64,000 bases of DNA, taken from JAIXWP01 sp964428835 (GTDB lineage Bacteria > Bacteroidota > Bacteroidia > Flavobacteriales_D > Sanyastnellaceae). The stretch's first letter is position 1. Each line of letters opens with the position of its first letter. Below, in pieces: positions 40,542 through 49,595 of this stretch. Below the pieces are notes generated by a model. It saw nothing but the letters and a program-made list of their open reading frames with translations, made no database searches and was not told the origin of the DNA. Location of the stretch: positions 6,355 through 70,354 of the forward strand of contig CAYRZQ010000015.1 of the NCBI GenBank assembly GCA_964428835.1. Reading direction: 5' to 3'. The translations under genes and the position numbers were made by a program.

Positions 40542-42176
40542 ATGCGAAGATTTCACATTTTCATAATAATAATAGCAGCTGTCATTTCCTTTCACACAGG
40601 TTGTCGAAATGAATCTACAGAGAATAGTAATGTCTTTTTTTATAATGAAAACAATGGAATCACTTCACTTGACCCAGCGTTCGCCCGCGATTTAGAAATC
40701 ATGTGGGCAACGAATCAGCTATATGATGGATTGGTAGAAATTACAAGTGAACTCGAGATTGTACCATGCATTGCTCATTCTTGGAAACTCTCCGAAGACC
40801 TTACAACCTATACCTTCTTTTTGCGAAATGATGTTTACTTTCATGACTCCGAAGTTTTTCCAAACGGAAAAGGAAGGAAAGTCACGGCTCAAGATTTCGT
40901 TTTTAGCTTCAATCGCATTTTAGATCCGAAAGTTGCGTCACCAGGAGCCTGGATTTTTGCGAAAACGAAAAAAAATATCGAATCACCATTCACTGCAGTC
41001 AACGATACTACTTTGGTCATTCAACTCGAAAAGCCCTTTCCACCTTTTCTTTCCATTCTTTCCATGCAGTATTGCAATGTAGTGCCACATGAAGCCATCG
41101 ATAAATATGGTGTCGACTTTCGTTCAAATCCCGTTGGAACAGGCCCCTTCAAATTTGCTTTCTGGTATGAAAATAACGCTTTGGTTTTTCATCGCAATCC
41201 GAACTTTTGGCAATCAGATGAAGCTGGAAAAAAACTTCCTTATCTGGATGCTATTAAAATTGATTTTATAAAAGATCCCGCAGTTGAATATCAAGGACTA
41301 CTGGCAGGTTCCTATGATTTTATATCCGGAATCCATCCTTCATACAAAGATGAGTTGCTCAATTCTGATGGAGAGCTATCGGAAATTTTCAAATCAAAAA
41401 TCACCTTTTATAAAGTTCCATTTATAAAAACAGACTACATCGGCTTTATGATCGACCCGAATGCCGAGGTCTCCAAAAATTCCCCACTACTCCACCGTGA
41501 ATTGCGCAAAGCGATAGAACTTGCCATTAATAAAAAAGAAATGGTGAAATTTCTTCGAAACAATACAGTGGTTCCAGCATCTCAGGGATTTGTGCCGCCT
41601 ACTCTACTTTCAAAAACCACAAACGCTTTCAATGACTATAATCCCGTAAGAGCTAAAGCCATTTTAGATAGCCTCGGATATAAAAACGGTCAAGGACTTC
41701 CTGAAATCACTATTACAACCACTGGCGATTATACAGATCTTATTGAATACATACAGTTCAACTTGGATAAAATCGGAATCAAGGTGAAAGTCGAGGTAAT
41801 GCAAGGTTCCACTTTTCGCGAAGCCTCAGCGAAGGGTAAGCTCGCAGCATTTCGTAAATCTTGGTTAGCAGACTACCCTGACGCTGAGAATTTCTTTAAT
41901 CTATTTCTAAAAGAAAATTTCTGTCCGATTGGTCCGAATTATATGCATTACCACAATGAAACCTTTGAAAATCTCTATTCGAAATCTCTGGAAGTAACCG
42001 ATGATAGTACCAAGCAGGAGTTGTATTTGAAGATGAACACTCTTATTTCTGAAAGCGCTTCTGTTATTCCTCTTTATTATGACCAAGTCTCACATTTCGT
42101 TTCACCACGAATAAAAAATTGGGAAATCAACTCAATAAATATGATTGACTTGAAAAAAGTCAAGAAAGTCTATTAG
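40542..42176 (+). CDS. Peptide/nickel-type ABC substrate-binding lipoprotein
   Basis: 544 residues. Lipoprotein signal FHIFIIIIAAVISFHTGC. The SBP_bac_5 (OppA/DppA) fold is shown by GITSLDPAFARDLEIMWATNQLYDGLV, IAHSWKLSEDLTTYTFFLRNDVYFHD, VTAQDFVFSFNRILDP, NPVGTGPFKFAFW, NPNFW and the terminal SASVIPLYYDQVSHFVSPRIKNWEIN. It would capture peptides in the periplasm. No permease or ATPase genes are adjacent, so its transporter is encoded elsewhere or it serves another purpose. The ATG at 40542 follows a promoter box by 5 nt. The ACMSD-like gene follows after 26 nt. Confidence 0.92.
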   Translation: MRRFHIFIIIIAAVISFHTGCRNESTENSNVFFYNENNGITSLDPAFARDLEIMWATNQLYDGLVEITSELEIVPCIAHSWKLSEDLTTYTFFLRNDVYFHDSEVFPNGKGRKVTAQDFVFSFNRILDPKVASPGAWIFAKTKKNIESPFTAVNDTTLVIQLEKPFPPFLSILSMQYCNVVPHEAIDKYGVDFRSNPVGTGPFKFAFWYENNALVFHRNPNFWQSDEAGKKLPYLDAIKIDFIKDPAVEYQGLLAGSYDFISGIHPSYKDELLNSDGELSEIFKSKITFYKVPFIKTDYIGFMIDPNAEVSKNSPLLHRELRKAIELAINKKEMVKFLRNNTVVPASQGFVPPTLLSKTTNAFNDYNPVRAKAILDSLGYKNGQGLPEITITTTGDYTDLIEYIQFNLDKIGIKVKVEVMQGSTFREASAKGKLAAFRKSWLADYPDAENFFNLFLKENFCPIGPNYMHYHNETFENLYSKSLEVTDDSTKQELYLKMNTLISESASVIPLYYDQVSHFVSPRIKNWEINSINMIDLKKVKKVY

Positions 42177-42202
42177 TTTCGCAGTCATCAAACCAACAGC
42201 CT

Positions 42203-43210
42203 GTGCTCAAGATTGACATGCATACTCATATCATACCCAAACATCTTCCTGATTGGACGAAGAAGTTTGGATATGGCAATTTCATTCACCTTGACCATCA
42301 CAAACCTGGTTTCGCGAGGATGATGCAAGGGGAAAAGTTCTTTAGAGAAATTGAATCAAATTGTTGGGATGCCGAAGAACGCATAGAAGAGTATTCTAAG
42401 TACCACACCCAGGTTCAAGTCGTATGCACCATTCCTGTTCTCTTTGCCTATTGGGCTAAACCTAGTGATGGCTTTGAAGTTTCCAGATATCTCAATGATG
42501 ATGTCATTGCATTGGTAAAGAAATATCCAAAGAACTATGTGGGATTGGGCACATTACCAATGCAAGATATCGAGCTCGCGGTTCAAGAATTGGAACGTAT
42601 AAAGAAAGAAGGGATAGTTGGGATTCAAATTGGCAGCAATATCAATGGTAAAAATTTGAATGAGCCATTCTTCTATCCATTATGGAAAGCACTGGAAGAA
42701 TTGGATATGTGCGTGCTGGTACATCCCTGGGAAATGATGGGAGAAGATCAAATGAAAAAATACTGGTTGCCATGGCTGGTGGGCATGCCAGCTGAAACCA
42801 CCCGTGCTATTTGTTCATTAATTTTTGGGGGTATTTTCGAAAAATTCCCAAAGGTGCGCTTCAACTTTGCACATGCCGGAGGAAGTTTTATTCCTACTAT
42901 AGGAAGAATTGAACATGGCTTTAATTGTCGTCCCGATTTGGTAGCTATTGATAATGACATCACACCTCGTTCCTATATTGGAAAATTTTGGGTGGACAGT
43001 GCTACTCATGATCCAGAGTTGTTGCACTATATATTAAAGCATCAAGGATCTAAAAAAGTGAGCCTCGGTACCGACTATCCTTTCCCACTCGGCGATTTGG
43101 AAATCGGAAAATTCATTGAAGAAATGGGCCTCAGCGATGAAGTAGTCGAGGACATCTTTTGCAACAGTGCACTCGAGTGGCTCAATTTAAAAAAGGAAGA
43201 TTTTCTTTAA
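42203..43210 (+). CDS. ACMSD-like amidohydrolase decarboxylase
   Basis: 335 residues, near the length of 2-amino-3-carboxymuconate-6-semialdehyde decarboxylase. Metal ligands are in KIDMHTHIIPKHLPDW; other family blocks are CTIPVLFAYWAKP, VGIQIGSNINGKNLNEPFFYPLWKALEELDMCVLVHPWEMMG (metal His), FNFAHAGGSFIPTIGRIEHG and SLGTDYPFPLGD (metal Asp). The expected role is to divert the kynurenine pathway of tryptophan degradation towards 2-aminomuconate rather than quinolinate. No other kynurenine genes are nearby. The start is GTG; an ATG five codons later is the alternative but would clip the first strand. Probably co-transcribed with the binding protein. Confidence 0.9.
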   Translation: MLKIDMHTHIIPKHLPDWTKKFGYGNFIHLDHHKPGFARMMQGEKFFREIESNCWDAEERIEEYSKYHTQVQVVCTIPVLFAYWAKPSDGFEVSRYLNDDVIALVKKYPKNYVGLGTLPMQDIELAVQELERIKKEGIVGIQIGSNINGKNLNEPFFYPLWKALEELDMCVLVHPWEMMGEDQMKKYWLPWLVGMPAETTRAICSLIFGGIFEKFPKVRFNFAHAGGSFIPTIGRIEHGFNCRPDLVAIDNDITPRSYIGKFWVDSATHDPELLHYILKHQGSKKVSLGTDYPFPLGDLEIGKFIEEMGLSDEVVEDIFCNSALEWLNLKKEDFL

Positions 43211-44940
43211 TAGATAAAATCTGATTTATAGACTCGCTGATTGCCGACTGCGTCAATTACAGTCAGCTCGAAACTATGCTTTCCGGGTTGAATAAAACGC
43301 TTGTCGAAGTAATACACCAATCGATTTGTTTTAGCATCATATTCCATCAAAGCCCATTCTCCATCTATTTTGGGAATGATTTGGTCAACGCCCGAAAGTC
43401 CATCGTAGATTTTAAATGTAAACGTAGCCTTTCCTTTCATTGACGCCGCAAAATCAACTGGCTGAATGCCTGGCTTGACTGTATCGATCATCAATGCAAA
43501 ATATCCCAAATACATGGGATTGGCCGTTACCCAGCCGTTTTCATAAACTCCGCCTTCAGAGATAATTTTTTGCTTGTCGGGATCCCAGCGAGCAACCACT
43601 GCCTTTGAAGACAGTTGTGACGGAACTTTAGATGCATTGAGTGAAAGCGTGTACTTGCCGTGGACCGGCTCATAAGGTGAAGCTATTTTATATGTCGAAG
43701 TGATAGCGCCCGCAATCTCTTTGCCTTCAGTGATGGTCAAATTCAAATCTTCATACAAATTAAGGGCGGGCATTTGAATGCGGACTTTATCATTTTTGTA
43801 TTCGTTGTCCTTCTCCCAATCCCAAACTGCGAGGTATGATCCTGCTTTGGGAGCTGGCCCCGAAGCCTTTGTAAGCGCATCCACTTCAAAAGATACCGAC
43901 GAACGGTTTCCCATGAGATCAACCACTACATAATCCAATTTATGACGTTTGCCATCTTTAAAACGCACGATGCCATCATCTACGAGATTATCATATATAT
44001 CTAAAGGATTTCCGGGGAGACGGTAAGACCCATGAATTTGGCTGCGATCTTTTTTAAATCGCTCATAAATCGTATGAGCATTCATTGCGCGGTTGGTAGT
44101 AAAATCAAGTTTGTCCATTCGTTGGCCATAAACCTGAATACCATCAACCCACAATTCTATTCTATATATACCGCAGCGATTGGCATTGCCATCCAGCGCA
44201 TCACTGGTATGGATAGCAAAACCCACTTCACCATAAACTTTTGGAACGGTGGTGGACTTCAGTTTCACCGAACCTGCCGACCCTGCTGTTTCGTATCTCA
44301 CAGGTACTCTGCCATTGTTGATCCAAGTAGAATCAGTCATCGGAACTAGCCAAATACCGGAAACAGACGGCTTGATATTATCCTTAACATCAAATCCAAA
44401 GAGCAATGGATTGATGATTTTTTCACTTTTAGTTTCTCTAATTTCAAAATGGAGATGTGGACCTCCCGAACCGCCTGTGTTTCCGGATAACGCCACTACC
44501 TCTCCCTTGGTTACTTTCAAAATAGACGAATCTGGAAAGAGATCTACGCTGAATGACTTGAGGCGATATTGTTCTCTTTTTACATACTCGTCAATTTTGG
44601 CACTATATGACTTGAGGTGTCCGTAAACGGTTGTGTATCCATTGGGATGGTCGATATAGAGGGCATATCCATAACCCACAGGCGAGACTTTTATTCGACT
44701 AACGAAGCCATCCGCCGCCGCATATACCTTGAGTCCCTCTTGCTGCATGGTCTTAATATCAATACCCGCATGAAAGTGATTGGTACGAAGCTCTCCAAAA
44801 TTGCCGGAAAGATTGATGGGCACATCCAAAGGATTGCGAAAATAATCCTTGGGATAATTTTGCTGGGCGTTCAATCCTTTTGGGAAGCACAGCAGAACAT
44901 TGACAAAAGCTACAAATATTAAAACACCCGCACGCATCAT
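43207..44940 (-). CDS. M23-family (LytM) metallopeptidase
   Basis: 577 residues. Signal peptide AGVLIFVAFVNVLLCFPKGLNAQ. The LytM domain, about residues 45-190, has the zinc ligands in NHFHAGIDI (HxxxD) and PHLHFEI (HxH), with GYGYALYIDHPNGYTTVYGHL between them. The remaining 380 residues are beta-rich, with an Ig-like or lectin-like look, and end in FIQPGKHSFELTVIDAVGNQRVYKSDF. It probably cleaves peptide cross-links of peptidoglycan in the periplasm. Two adjacent ATGs (44940 and 44937) could start it. The 3' end overlaps the convergent ACMSD-like gene by 4 nt. Confidence 0.92.
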   Translation of the reverse strand: MMRAGVLIFVAFVNVLLCFPKGLNAQQNYPKDYFRNPLDVPINLSGNFGELRTNHFHAGIDIKTMQQEGLKVYAAADGFVSRIKVSPVGYGYALYIDHPNGYTTVYGHLKSYSAKIDEYVKREQYRLKSFSVDLFPDSSILKVTKGEVVALSGNTGGSGGPHLHFEIRETKSEKIINPLLFGFDVKDNIKPSVSGIWLVPMTDSTWINNGRVPVRYETAGSAGSVKLKSTTVPKVYGEVGFAIHTSDALDGNANRCGIYRIELWVDGIQVYGQRMDKLDFTTNRAMNAHTIYERFKKDRSQIHGSYRLPGNPLDIYDNLVDDGIVRFKDGKRHKLDYVVVDLMGNRSSVSFEVDALTKASGPAPKAGSYLAVWDWEKDNEYKNDKVRIQMPALNLYEDLNLTITEGKEIAGAITSTYKIASPYEPVHGKYTLSLNASKVPSQLSSKAVVARWDPDKQKIISEGGVYENGWVTANPMYLGYFALMIDTVKPGIQPVDFAASMKGKATFTFKIYDGLSGVDQIIPKIDGEWALMEYDAKTNRLVYYFDKRFIQPGKHSFELTVIDAVGNQRVYKSDFIY

Positions 44941-45040
44941 CGGCTATCAAGTCTTTATTGCAAAAACAAAAATCAACCATCGTGCCCTTTCGCTGCAACC
45001 CATTGCTTTTGAAATATCAACATCAAATTTGAATAAAACT

Positions 45041-45074
45041 GTTGTAAAATGAAGCGCTGAAAGTCTTACATTTG
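45041..45074 (+). promoter_or_regulatory. Promoter of the coiled-coil / zapA / rny cluster
   Basis: GTTG at 45041-45044, a 22-nt spacer, then a perfect TACATTTG at 45067-45074. The ATG at 45108 follows after a 33-nt leader. Confidence 0.5.
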
Positions 45075-45107
45075 ACCTCGATTCGATGTTTTAAGGACTA
45101 TAAAATC

Positions 45108-45401
45108 ATGAGTCACCAAGAGATACTCCAAAGAATAGAAAGTAAGATTTCACAGTTGGGTGAATCGAAGCGTCAACTTGAAGCCCAAGTCACAAGGCTC
45201 AAGGATGAGAATGCGTCTTTGTATAAAATCAATGGAGAGCTACTTGCACGCGTGGAAGAATTGTCTGAGAAAAACAAAGAATTGGAGAACACCACATCAT
45301 TCAAACCAGCCATTCAGGAAGATTTCCGTGTGGCTACCAAGCAGAGGATCAATGATCTGGTGAAAGAAATAGACGAATGCCTCGCCTTACTCAATAAATA
45401 A
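45108..45401 (+). CDS. Short coiled-coil protein upstream of zapA
   Basis: 97 residues, acidic and mostly one coiled coil: EILQRIESKISQLGESKRQLEAQVTRLKDENASLYKINGELLARVEELSEKNKELE in outline, followed by a helical tail (QRINDLVKEIDECLALL). It stops 7 nt before zapA, which indicates an operon. ZapB of proteobacteria is a similar small coiled-coil partner of ZapA, so a divisome role is a reasonable inference, but I see no sequence match to ZapB. The ATG at 45108 is chosen over 45072 because of the position of the coiled coil. Confidence 0.7.
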   Translation: MSHQEILQRIESKISQLGESKRQLEAQVTRLKDENASLYKINGELLARVEELSEKNKELENTTSFKPAIQEDFRVATKQRINDLVKEIDECLALLNK

Positions 45402-45408
45402 AAGATAT

Positions 45409-45723
45409 ATGAACGAGATTTCCATCAAAGTCAATATCGCAGGTCGCTCTTATCCACTGACTATCAGTAGTGAACAAGAAGACGCTATTCGTAAGGCAGA
45501 ACAAAAGATTGAAGCCAGCCTGGAAACATTCCAGAAAAACTACGCTGTAAAAGATAAACAAGACCTATTGGCCATGACAGCGCTCCAAGTAGCAACTGCC
45601 AGTGCCCCCGTTGTAGAAACTAAAACGGTGATCGAAAAAGTTATCGAACGCGTAGAAGTGCCAACAGATATGTCAGCTGAACTGTCACAGCTGGAAGCTC
45701 TTGTTGATCAGTACCTTCAATAA
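45409..45723 (+). CDS. zapA: Cell division protein ZapA
   Basis: 104 residues. The N-terminal fold is ISIKVNIAGRSYPLTISSEQEDAIRKAEQKIEASLETFQ and then DKQDLLAMTALQVATA, the conserved ZapA block (DxQDLLAMxALQ), followed by a C-terminal coiled coil. ZapA bundles FtsZ filaments at mid-cell. It lies between the short coiled-coil gene and rny, an arrangement seen in many Bacteroidetes. Confidence 0.92.
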   Translation: MNEISIKVNIAGRSYPLTISSEQEDAIRKAEQKIEASLETFQKNYAVKDKQDLLAMTALQVATASAPVVETKTVIEKVIERVEVPTDMSAELSQLEALVDQYLQ

Positions 45724-45807
45724 AAAAGTCATTTTCAAATCTCCTCGATCCGCTGCAACGACTTCCCCAAGGAAGTGGAATGTTTAATTTAAAATACCAT
45801 CAGCAAC

Positions 45808-47349
45808 ATGGACTCAATTTACATGGCCGTTGCTGCGTTACTAGGTGTTATCGTTGGAGCTGGAGCCGCTTGGTTCCTCCTCAATAGCGTTCTCAATAAA
45901 AAAAGAGAAAACATCCTCGCAGAAGCCGCCAAAGAAGGTGAAACACTTAAGGAGAAAAAAATGCTCCAAGCCAAGGAAAGATTCCTTGAACTAAAATCCC
46001 AGCACGAAAAAGAAGTGCAGGAGAGAAACAAAAAAGTACAACAAGGTGAAGACCGCATCAAAAACAAAGAGCGCGAACTATCACAACAAATCGAACAGTA
46101 CAAGAAGAAAGAAAAAGATCTCGAGGGTCAGCGTGAGAACTTAAACAAACTCACTGAACTCAATCAGAAAAAACAAGGCGACTTGGAAAAGGCAAACCAG
46201 AAAGCAGTGACACTTCTGGAAGAACTAGCCAAAATGAGCGCCGATCAAGCAAAAGCTCAATTGATGGAGCAACTCAAGGAAGAAGCTCGAAATTCAGCCG
46301 CTGGTCAAATCCAAAACATCATTGATGAGGCTAAAGTAAAAGCCAATCAAGAAGCAAAGAAAATTGTTATTCAAACCATTCAGCGCACTGCTGTTGAACA
46401 CGCAGTTGAAAACAGCGTTAGCGTATTCAATATCGAAAATGATGAGATGAAAGGTCGCATCATCGGTCGCGAAGGACGCAATATCCGTGCACTTGAAGCT
46501 GCAACCGGCGTTGAAATTATTGTTGACGATACCCCAGAGGCAATCGTTCTCTCATGCTTCGATCCCGTGCGTCGCGAAATCGCACGCTTGTCATTACACC
46601 AACTCGTAACTGACGGACGTATTCACCCACAAAGAATTGAAGAGATTGTAGCTAAAGTGCGCAAAAACATCGAAGAAGAAATTGTCGAAGTTGGAAAGCG
46701 CACATGCATCGAACTCGGAATTCACGGCTTGCACTCTGAATTGATCCGAATGGTAGGTCGCATGAAATACCGCTCTTCGTACGGACAAAATCTCTTGCAG
46801 CACTCACGCGAAGTAGCTAATCTCTGTGCGACAATGGCAAGTGAGCTAGGTCTCAATCCTAAAACTGCAAAACGTGCAGGACTGCTTCACGATATTGGGA
46901 AAGTTCCAGATGATGAAAGCGAATTGCCACACGCAATTCTAGGTATGAAGCTCGCCGAGAAATATGGCGAAAAACCTGATGTTTGCAATGCAATCGGAGC
47001 TCACCACGATGAAATCGAAATGAAGACATTGATGGCTCCGATAATTCAAGTCTGTGATGCTATCAGCGGTGCTCGTCCTGGCGCACGACGCGAAGTAGTA
47101 GAAGCATATATTCAACGCCTGCGTGATCTAGAAAATATGGCGCTTGAATACCCGGGAGTTTCAAAATCATTTGCTATTCAAGCTGGACGCGAACTTCGTG
47201 TCATGGTAGAGGCTGATAAAGTTTCAGACGAACAAGCCGACGCTCTTGCTGTCTCTTTGGCAAGCCGCATTGAAACAGAAATGACCTATCCAGGCCAAGT
47301 GCGCGTGACAGTGATTCGTGAAAAGCGCGCTGTGGGCGTGGCCAGATAA
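45808..47349 (+). CDS. rny: Ribonuclease Y
   Basis: 513 residues, normal size. An N-terminal membrane anchor (YMAVAALLGVIVGAGAAWFLL) is followed by a long charged coiled coil, a KH domain (MKGRIIGREGRNIRALEAATGVEIIVDDTPEAIVLS) and an HD phosphohydrolase domain with AGLLHDIGKVPDDE and AIGAHHDEIE. It is an endoribonuclease that starts mRNA decay at the inner membrane. A strong terminator follows its stop codon. Confidence 0.96.
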   Translation: MDSIYMAVAALLGVIVGAGAAWFLLNSVLNKKRENILAEAAKEGETLKEKKMLQAKERFLELKSQHEKEVQERNKKVQQGEDRIKNKERELSQQIEQYKKKEKDLEGQRENLNKLTELNQKKQGDLEKANQKAVTLLEELAKMSADQAKAQLMEQLKEEARNSAAGQIQNIIDEAKVKANQEAKKIVIQTIQRTAVEHAVENSVSVFNIENDEMKGRIIGREGRNIRALEAATGVEIIVDDTPEAIVLSCFDPVRREIARLSLHQLVTDGRIHPQRIEEIVAKVRKNIEEEIVEVGKRTCIELGIHGLHSELIRMVGRMKYRSSYGQNLLQHSREVANLCATMASELGLNPKTAKRAGLLHDIGKVPDDESELPHAILGMKLAEKYGEKPDVCNAIGAHHDEIEMKTLMAPIIQVCDAISGARPGARREVVEAYIQRLRDLENMALEYPGVSKSFAIQAGRELRVMVEADKVSDEQADALAVSLASRIETEMTYPGQVRVTVIREKRAVGVAR

Positions 47350-47370
47350 CGAAATTATCTTCAAGAAAAT

Positions 47371-47400
47371 AAAAAAGGGCAGCCAATGGCTGCCCTTTTT
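47371..47400 (+). terminator. Intrinsic terminator after rny
   Basis: Perfect arms AAAAAGGGCAGCC / GGCTGCCCTTTTT with the loop AAT. The A/T symmetry allows it to serve the convergent lipoprotein gene as well. Confidence 0.92.
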
Positions 47401-47418
47401 GTATGTACAAAATCAAGA

Positions 47419-47925
47419 TTATTCACCATAAATCCAGCGCACACCCAACTTCACAATCACCGTATTGTCAGCACTGCGGAGCTCAAAAGATGTTTTCTTC
47501 TCAAAATCGATAGGACGAAAAATAATATACCCCACATTATCGTCTGCACTCACTCCGTCCTCATCAAAAACTTCTAACCTTACTTCATTGGTATATGCAC
47601 GAATTTCAAGAGGAAGACCGCTTTTGAAGCCCACAGTCGCGACGCCTTTGGAATCTTCTATAACTTCACTTTTATAAATTGGATTGCCGAGTTGACTCAT
47701 CGTCACATACAAGTCTGGCTCAGTCGCAAAGGGCGCCATAGAATCCCACTTGCTGCCATCTTTGCTATACAAGGGAAACTTTATCAACTCAAGTGACTGC
47801 ACTTCTACTCCCAGCAAAATTTGTTTTTTAAATACTTTTCCTCCACCTCCTGAGCCCGATTTAGAAGACTTACATTGAATCAAGGAAAGTCCCAAAATCA
47901 TGTAAAAAACCACATTTAATTTCAT
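47419..47925 (-). CDS. C2-like domain lipoprotein
   Basis: 168 residues. Lipoprotein signal KLNVVFYMILGLSLIQC followed by a Ser/Gly linker (SSKSGSGGGG). The mature part is a beta-sandwich: ILLGVEVQSLELIKFPLYSKDGSKWDSM, ATEPDLYVTMSQLG, NEVRLEVFDEDGVSADDNVGYIIFRP, with the D-x-D-E-D-G and DDNVG loops typical of calcium-binding C2 domains. A membrane- or ligand-binding role is inferred. The ATG at 47925 is preferred over a TTG at 47931. Confidence 0.75.
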   Translation of the reverse strand: MKLNVVFYMILGLSLIQCKSSKSGSGGGGKVFKKQILLGVEVQSLELIKFPLYSKDGSKWDSMAPFATEPDLYVTMSQLGNPIYKSEVIEDSKGVATVGFKSGLPLEIRAYTNEVRLEVFDEDGVSADDNVGYIIFRPIDFEKKTSFELRSADNTVIVKLGVRWIYGE

Positions 47926-47983
47926 AACCAAGTATTGTTAATCTTGCACGAAAATAATCTATTCCTGCGTTGTTTTGCGCTGT

Positions 47984-47991
47984 TATCTTTG
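47984..47991 (+). promoter_or_regulatory. -7 box TATCTTTG for the flippase gene
   Basis: Perfect TAnnTTTG, 19 nt before the TTG at 48011. It shows that the TTG at 47975 is probably not the start. Confidence 0.5.
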
Positions 47992-48010
47992 TCGGAAGCT
48001 GCCACGTATT

Positions 48011-49546
48011 TTGTCAGAAAGAAAACAATTCATATCAAGTTTCAATTGGAATACGGCCACTGTCGTTTTTCAAATCATCATTCAGACACTCTATACAGGG
48101 CTTCTAGCACGAATGGTAACCACCGACGCATTCGCCTTAATGGGAATCGTTTTGGCAATGATGGGTTTTGCTGAAATTTTTTCCCAAGTTGGAATTGGTC
48201 CTGCAATTATTCAGCGCAAAGAACTACATCCCCAACACCTCAGTGGCGCTTTTTACACGTCACTCATTCTCGGCCTTACATTCACGCTCGCATTCGTTTT
48301 TGGCGCTCCTGCGATTGCAAAATTCTACAATGATGACCGCCTTATAACGATTACACAAATCACCGCCACTAGCTTCACCATCTCAGCTCTAGCCGTCGTT
48401 CCAAGAAGCCTCATGCTAAAAGCGATGAACTTCAAAGCGTTTTTCGTCGCGGGAATGGTGTCTATAATTGGAGGTAATTTGATTATAGGATTATCACTGG
48501 CCTATCTTGGTTATGGAGTATGGGCTTACGTGTGGGCGCTATTTGCTCAGAATATTCTTATGACTTTAAGTTTTTGGATGTTTCAGAAAACAAAATTCCC
48601 CCTCGTATGGGAATGGTCCTATACAAAAGAGCTCATTTCATACGGTGGAGCAAGTACACTTTTTAATGCACTCAACTACGCAGCCACAAAAGTTGATGTA
48701 ACACTCTTACCAAAATACGCCAATCGCCTACCCGATATCTCCACACCCCGACAAGGAATGGAAGCCGCTGGTATGTATGAACGCAGCGCTTATGTAATGT
48801 CTTTGCCAATCACAATCATGGCAAAACTCTCGGATAGCGTACTTTTTTCAGGCATGTCGAAGATGCAAGATGAAAATGAAAAACTGAAAAAACTCATTCT
48901 CACCTCCTCTCAAGTCCTCTCTATCATAATTATTCCCTCCACCATCTATATCATCTTTACGGCAAGCGCAATTATTGAAATTTATTTGGGTAAAAACTAC
49001 GCGGATAGCGCAGATATACTGAGCATTCTATTCCTTGCTATAATTTTTCGCTCCCTTAGTCGACTTAATGACGCATTGCTTAGAGCAAAAAATGCGGTGA
49101 TGAAAGGAGCATACTACAAGTTGTTTTATTTGGTGATCATGGTAGTTGGTGTCTATATCAGTATACCATTTGGCATGAAAGCGGTGTCTGCTTCTATTGT
49201 CATCACCACATTTATTCATTATTTGATGTCCATTTATCTCTGTAGAAAACTGATTAAGGTTTCTATCCTCAAACAACTAAAAGCGACGGTACCTGGAATC
49301 AAATTGGGAATATTAGCCTTCTTGGTCCTTCTTTTATTCAGAATTTTCGGACCAAATTTTAAACCGCTTCTCGATCTCTTGATTACAGCAGCCTTGTGGA
49401 TGGCTTCGACGCTTGGCTTATTGTACTTTTCACCAAAAGTACTCCTTGCTAACGGCATTCATCCTTTTGATTTTATACCCTCACGTTTGCGATCAATACC
49501 TTTGCTAGGCTCTGTATTGCGCCGCTGGTCACAGAAGGAGACTTGA
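48011..49546 (+). CDS. Polysaccharide flippase (Wzx/PST-like)
   Basis: About 511 residues with 12-14 membrane helices, for example TATVVFQIIIQTLYTGLLARMVT, SLILGLTFTLAFVFGAPAIAKFY, GMVSIIGGNLIIGLSLAYLGYGVWAYVWALFAQN. The GLLARMVTTDAFALMGIVLAMMGFAEIFSQVGIGPAIIQRKEL stretch is typical of the polysaccharide_synt_3/MVF-like flippase family that moves lipid-linked glycan units across the inner membrane. No ATG precedes the first helix, so a TTG start at 48011 is proposed; it lies just after a promoter box. It stands alone, without glycosyltransferase neighbours. Confidence 0.88.
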   Translation: MSERKQFISSFNWNTATVVFQIIIQTLYTGLLARMVTTDAFALMGIVLAMMGFAEIFSQVGIGPAIIQRKELHPQHLSGAFYTSLILGLTFTLAFVFGAPAIAKFYNDDRLITITQITATSFTISALAVVPRSLMLKAMNFKAFFVAGMVSIIGGNLIIGLSLAYLGYGVWAYVWALFAQNILMTLSFWMFQKTKFPLVWEWSYTKELISYGGASTLFNALNYAATKVDVTLLPKYANRLPDISTPRQGMEAAGMYERSAYVMSLPITIMAKLSDSVLFSGMSKMQDENEKLKKLILTSSQVLSIIIIPSTIYIIFTASAIIEIYLGKNYADSADILSILFLAIIFRSLSRLNDALLRAKNAVMKGAYYKLFYLVIMVVGVYISIPFGMKAVSASIVITTFIHYLMSIYLCRKLIKVSILKQLKATVPGIKLGILAFLVLLLFRIFGPNFKPLLDLLITAALWMASTLGLLYFSPKVLLANGIHPFDFIPSRLRSIPLLGSVLRRWSQKET

Positions 49547-49583
49547 TTCCACCACTTTGGCTTAAAAAATGCTCTTGCCCCGC

Positions 49584-49591
49584 TAAATTTG
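49584..49591 (+). promoter_or_regulatory. -7 box TAAATTTG, 4 nt before the DUF4476 gene ATG
   Basis: Perfect TAnnTTTG, spacer CACC. TTTG at 49556-49559 could be a -33 element, but the 24-nt spacing is long. Confidence 0.55.
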
Positions 49592-49595
49592 CACC

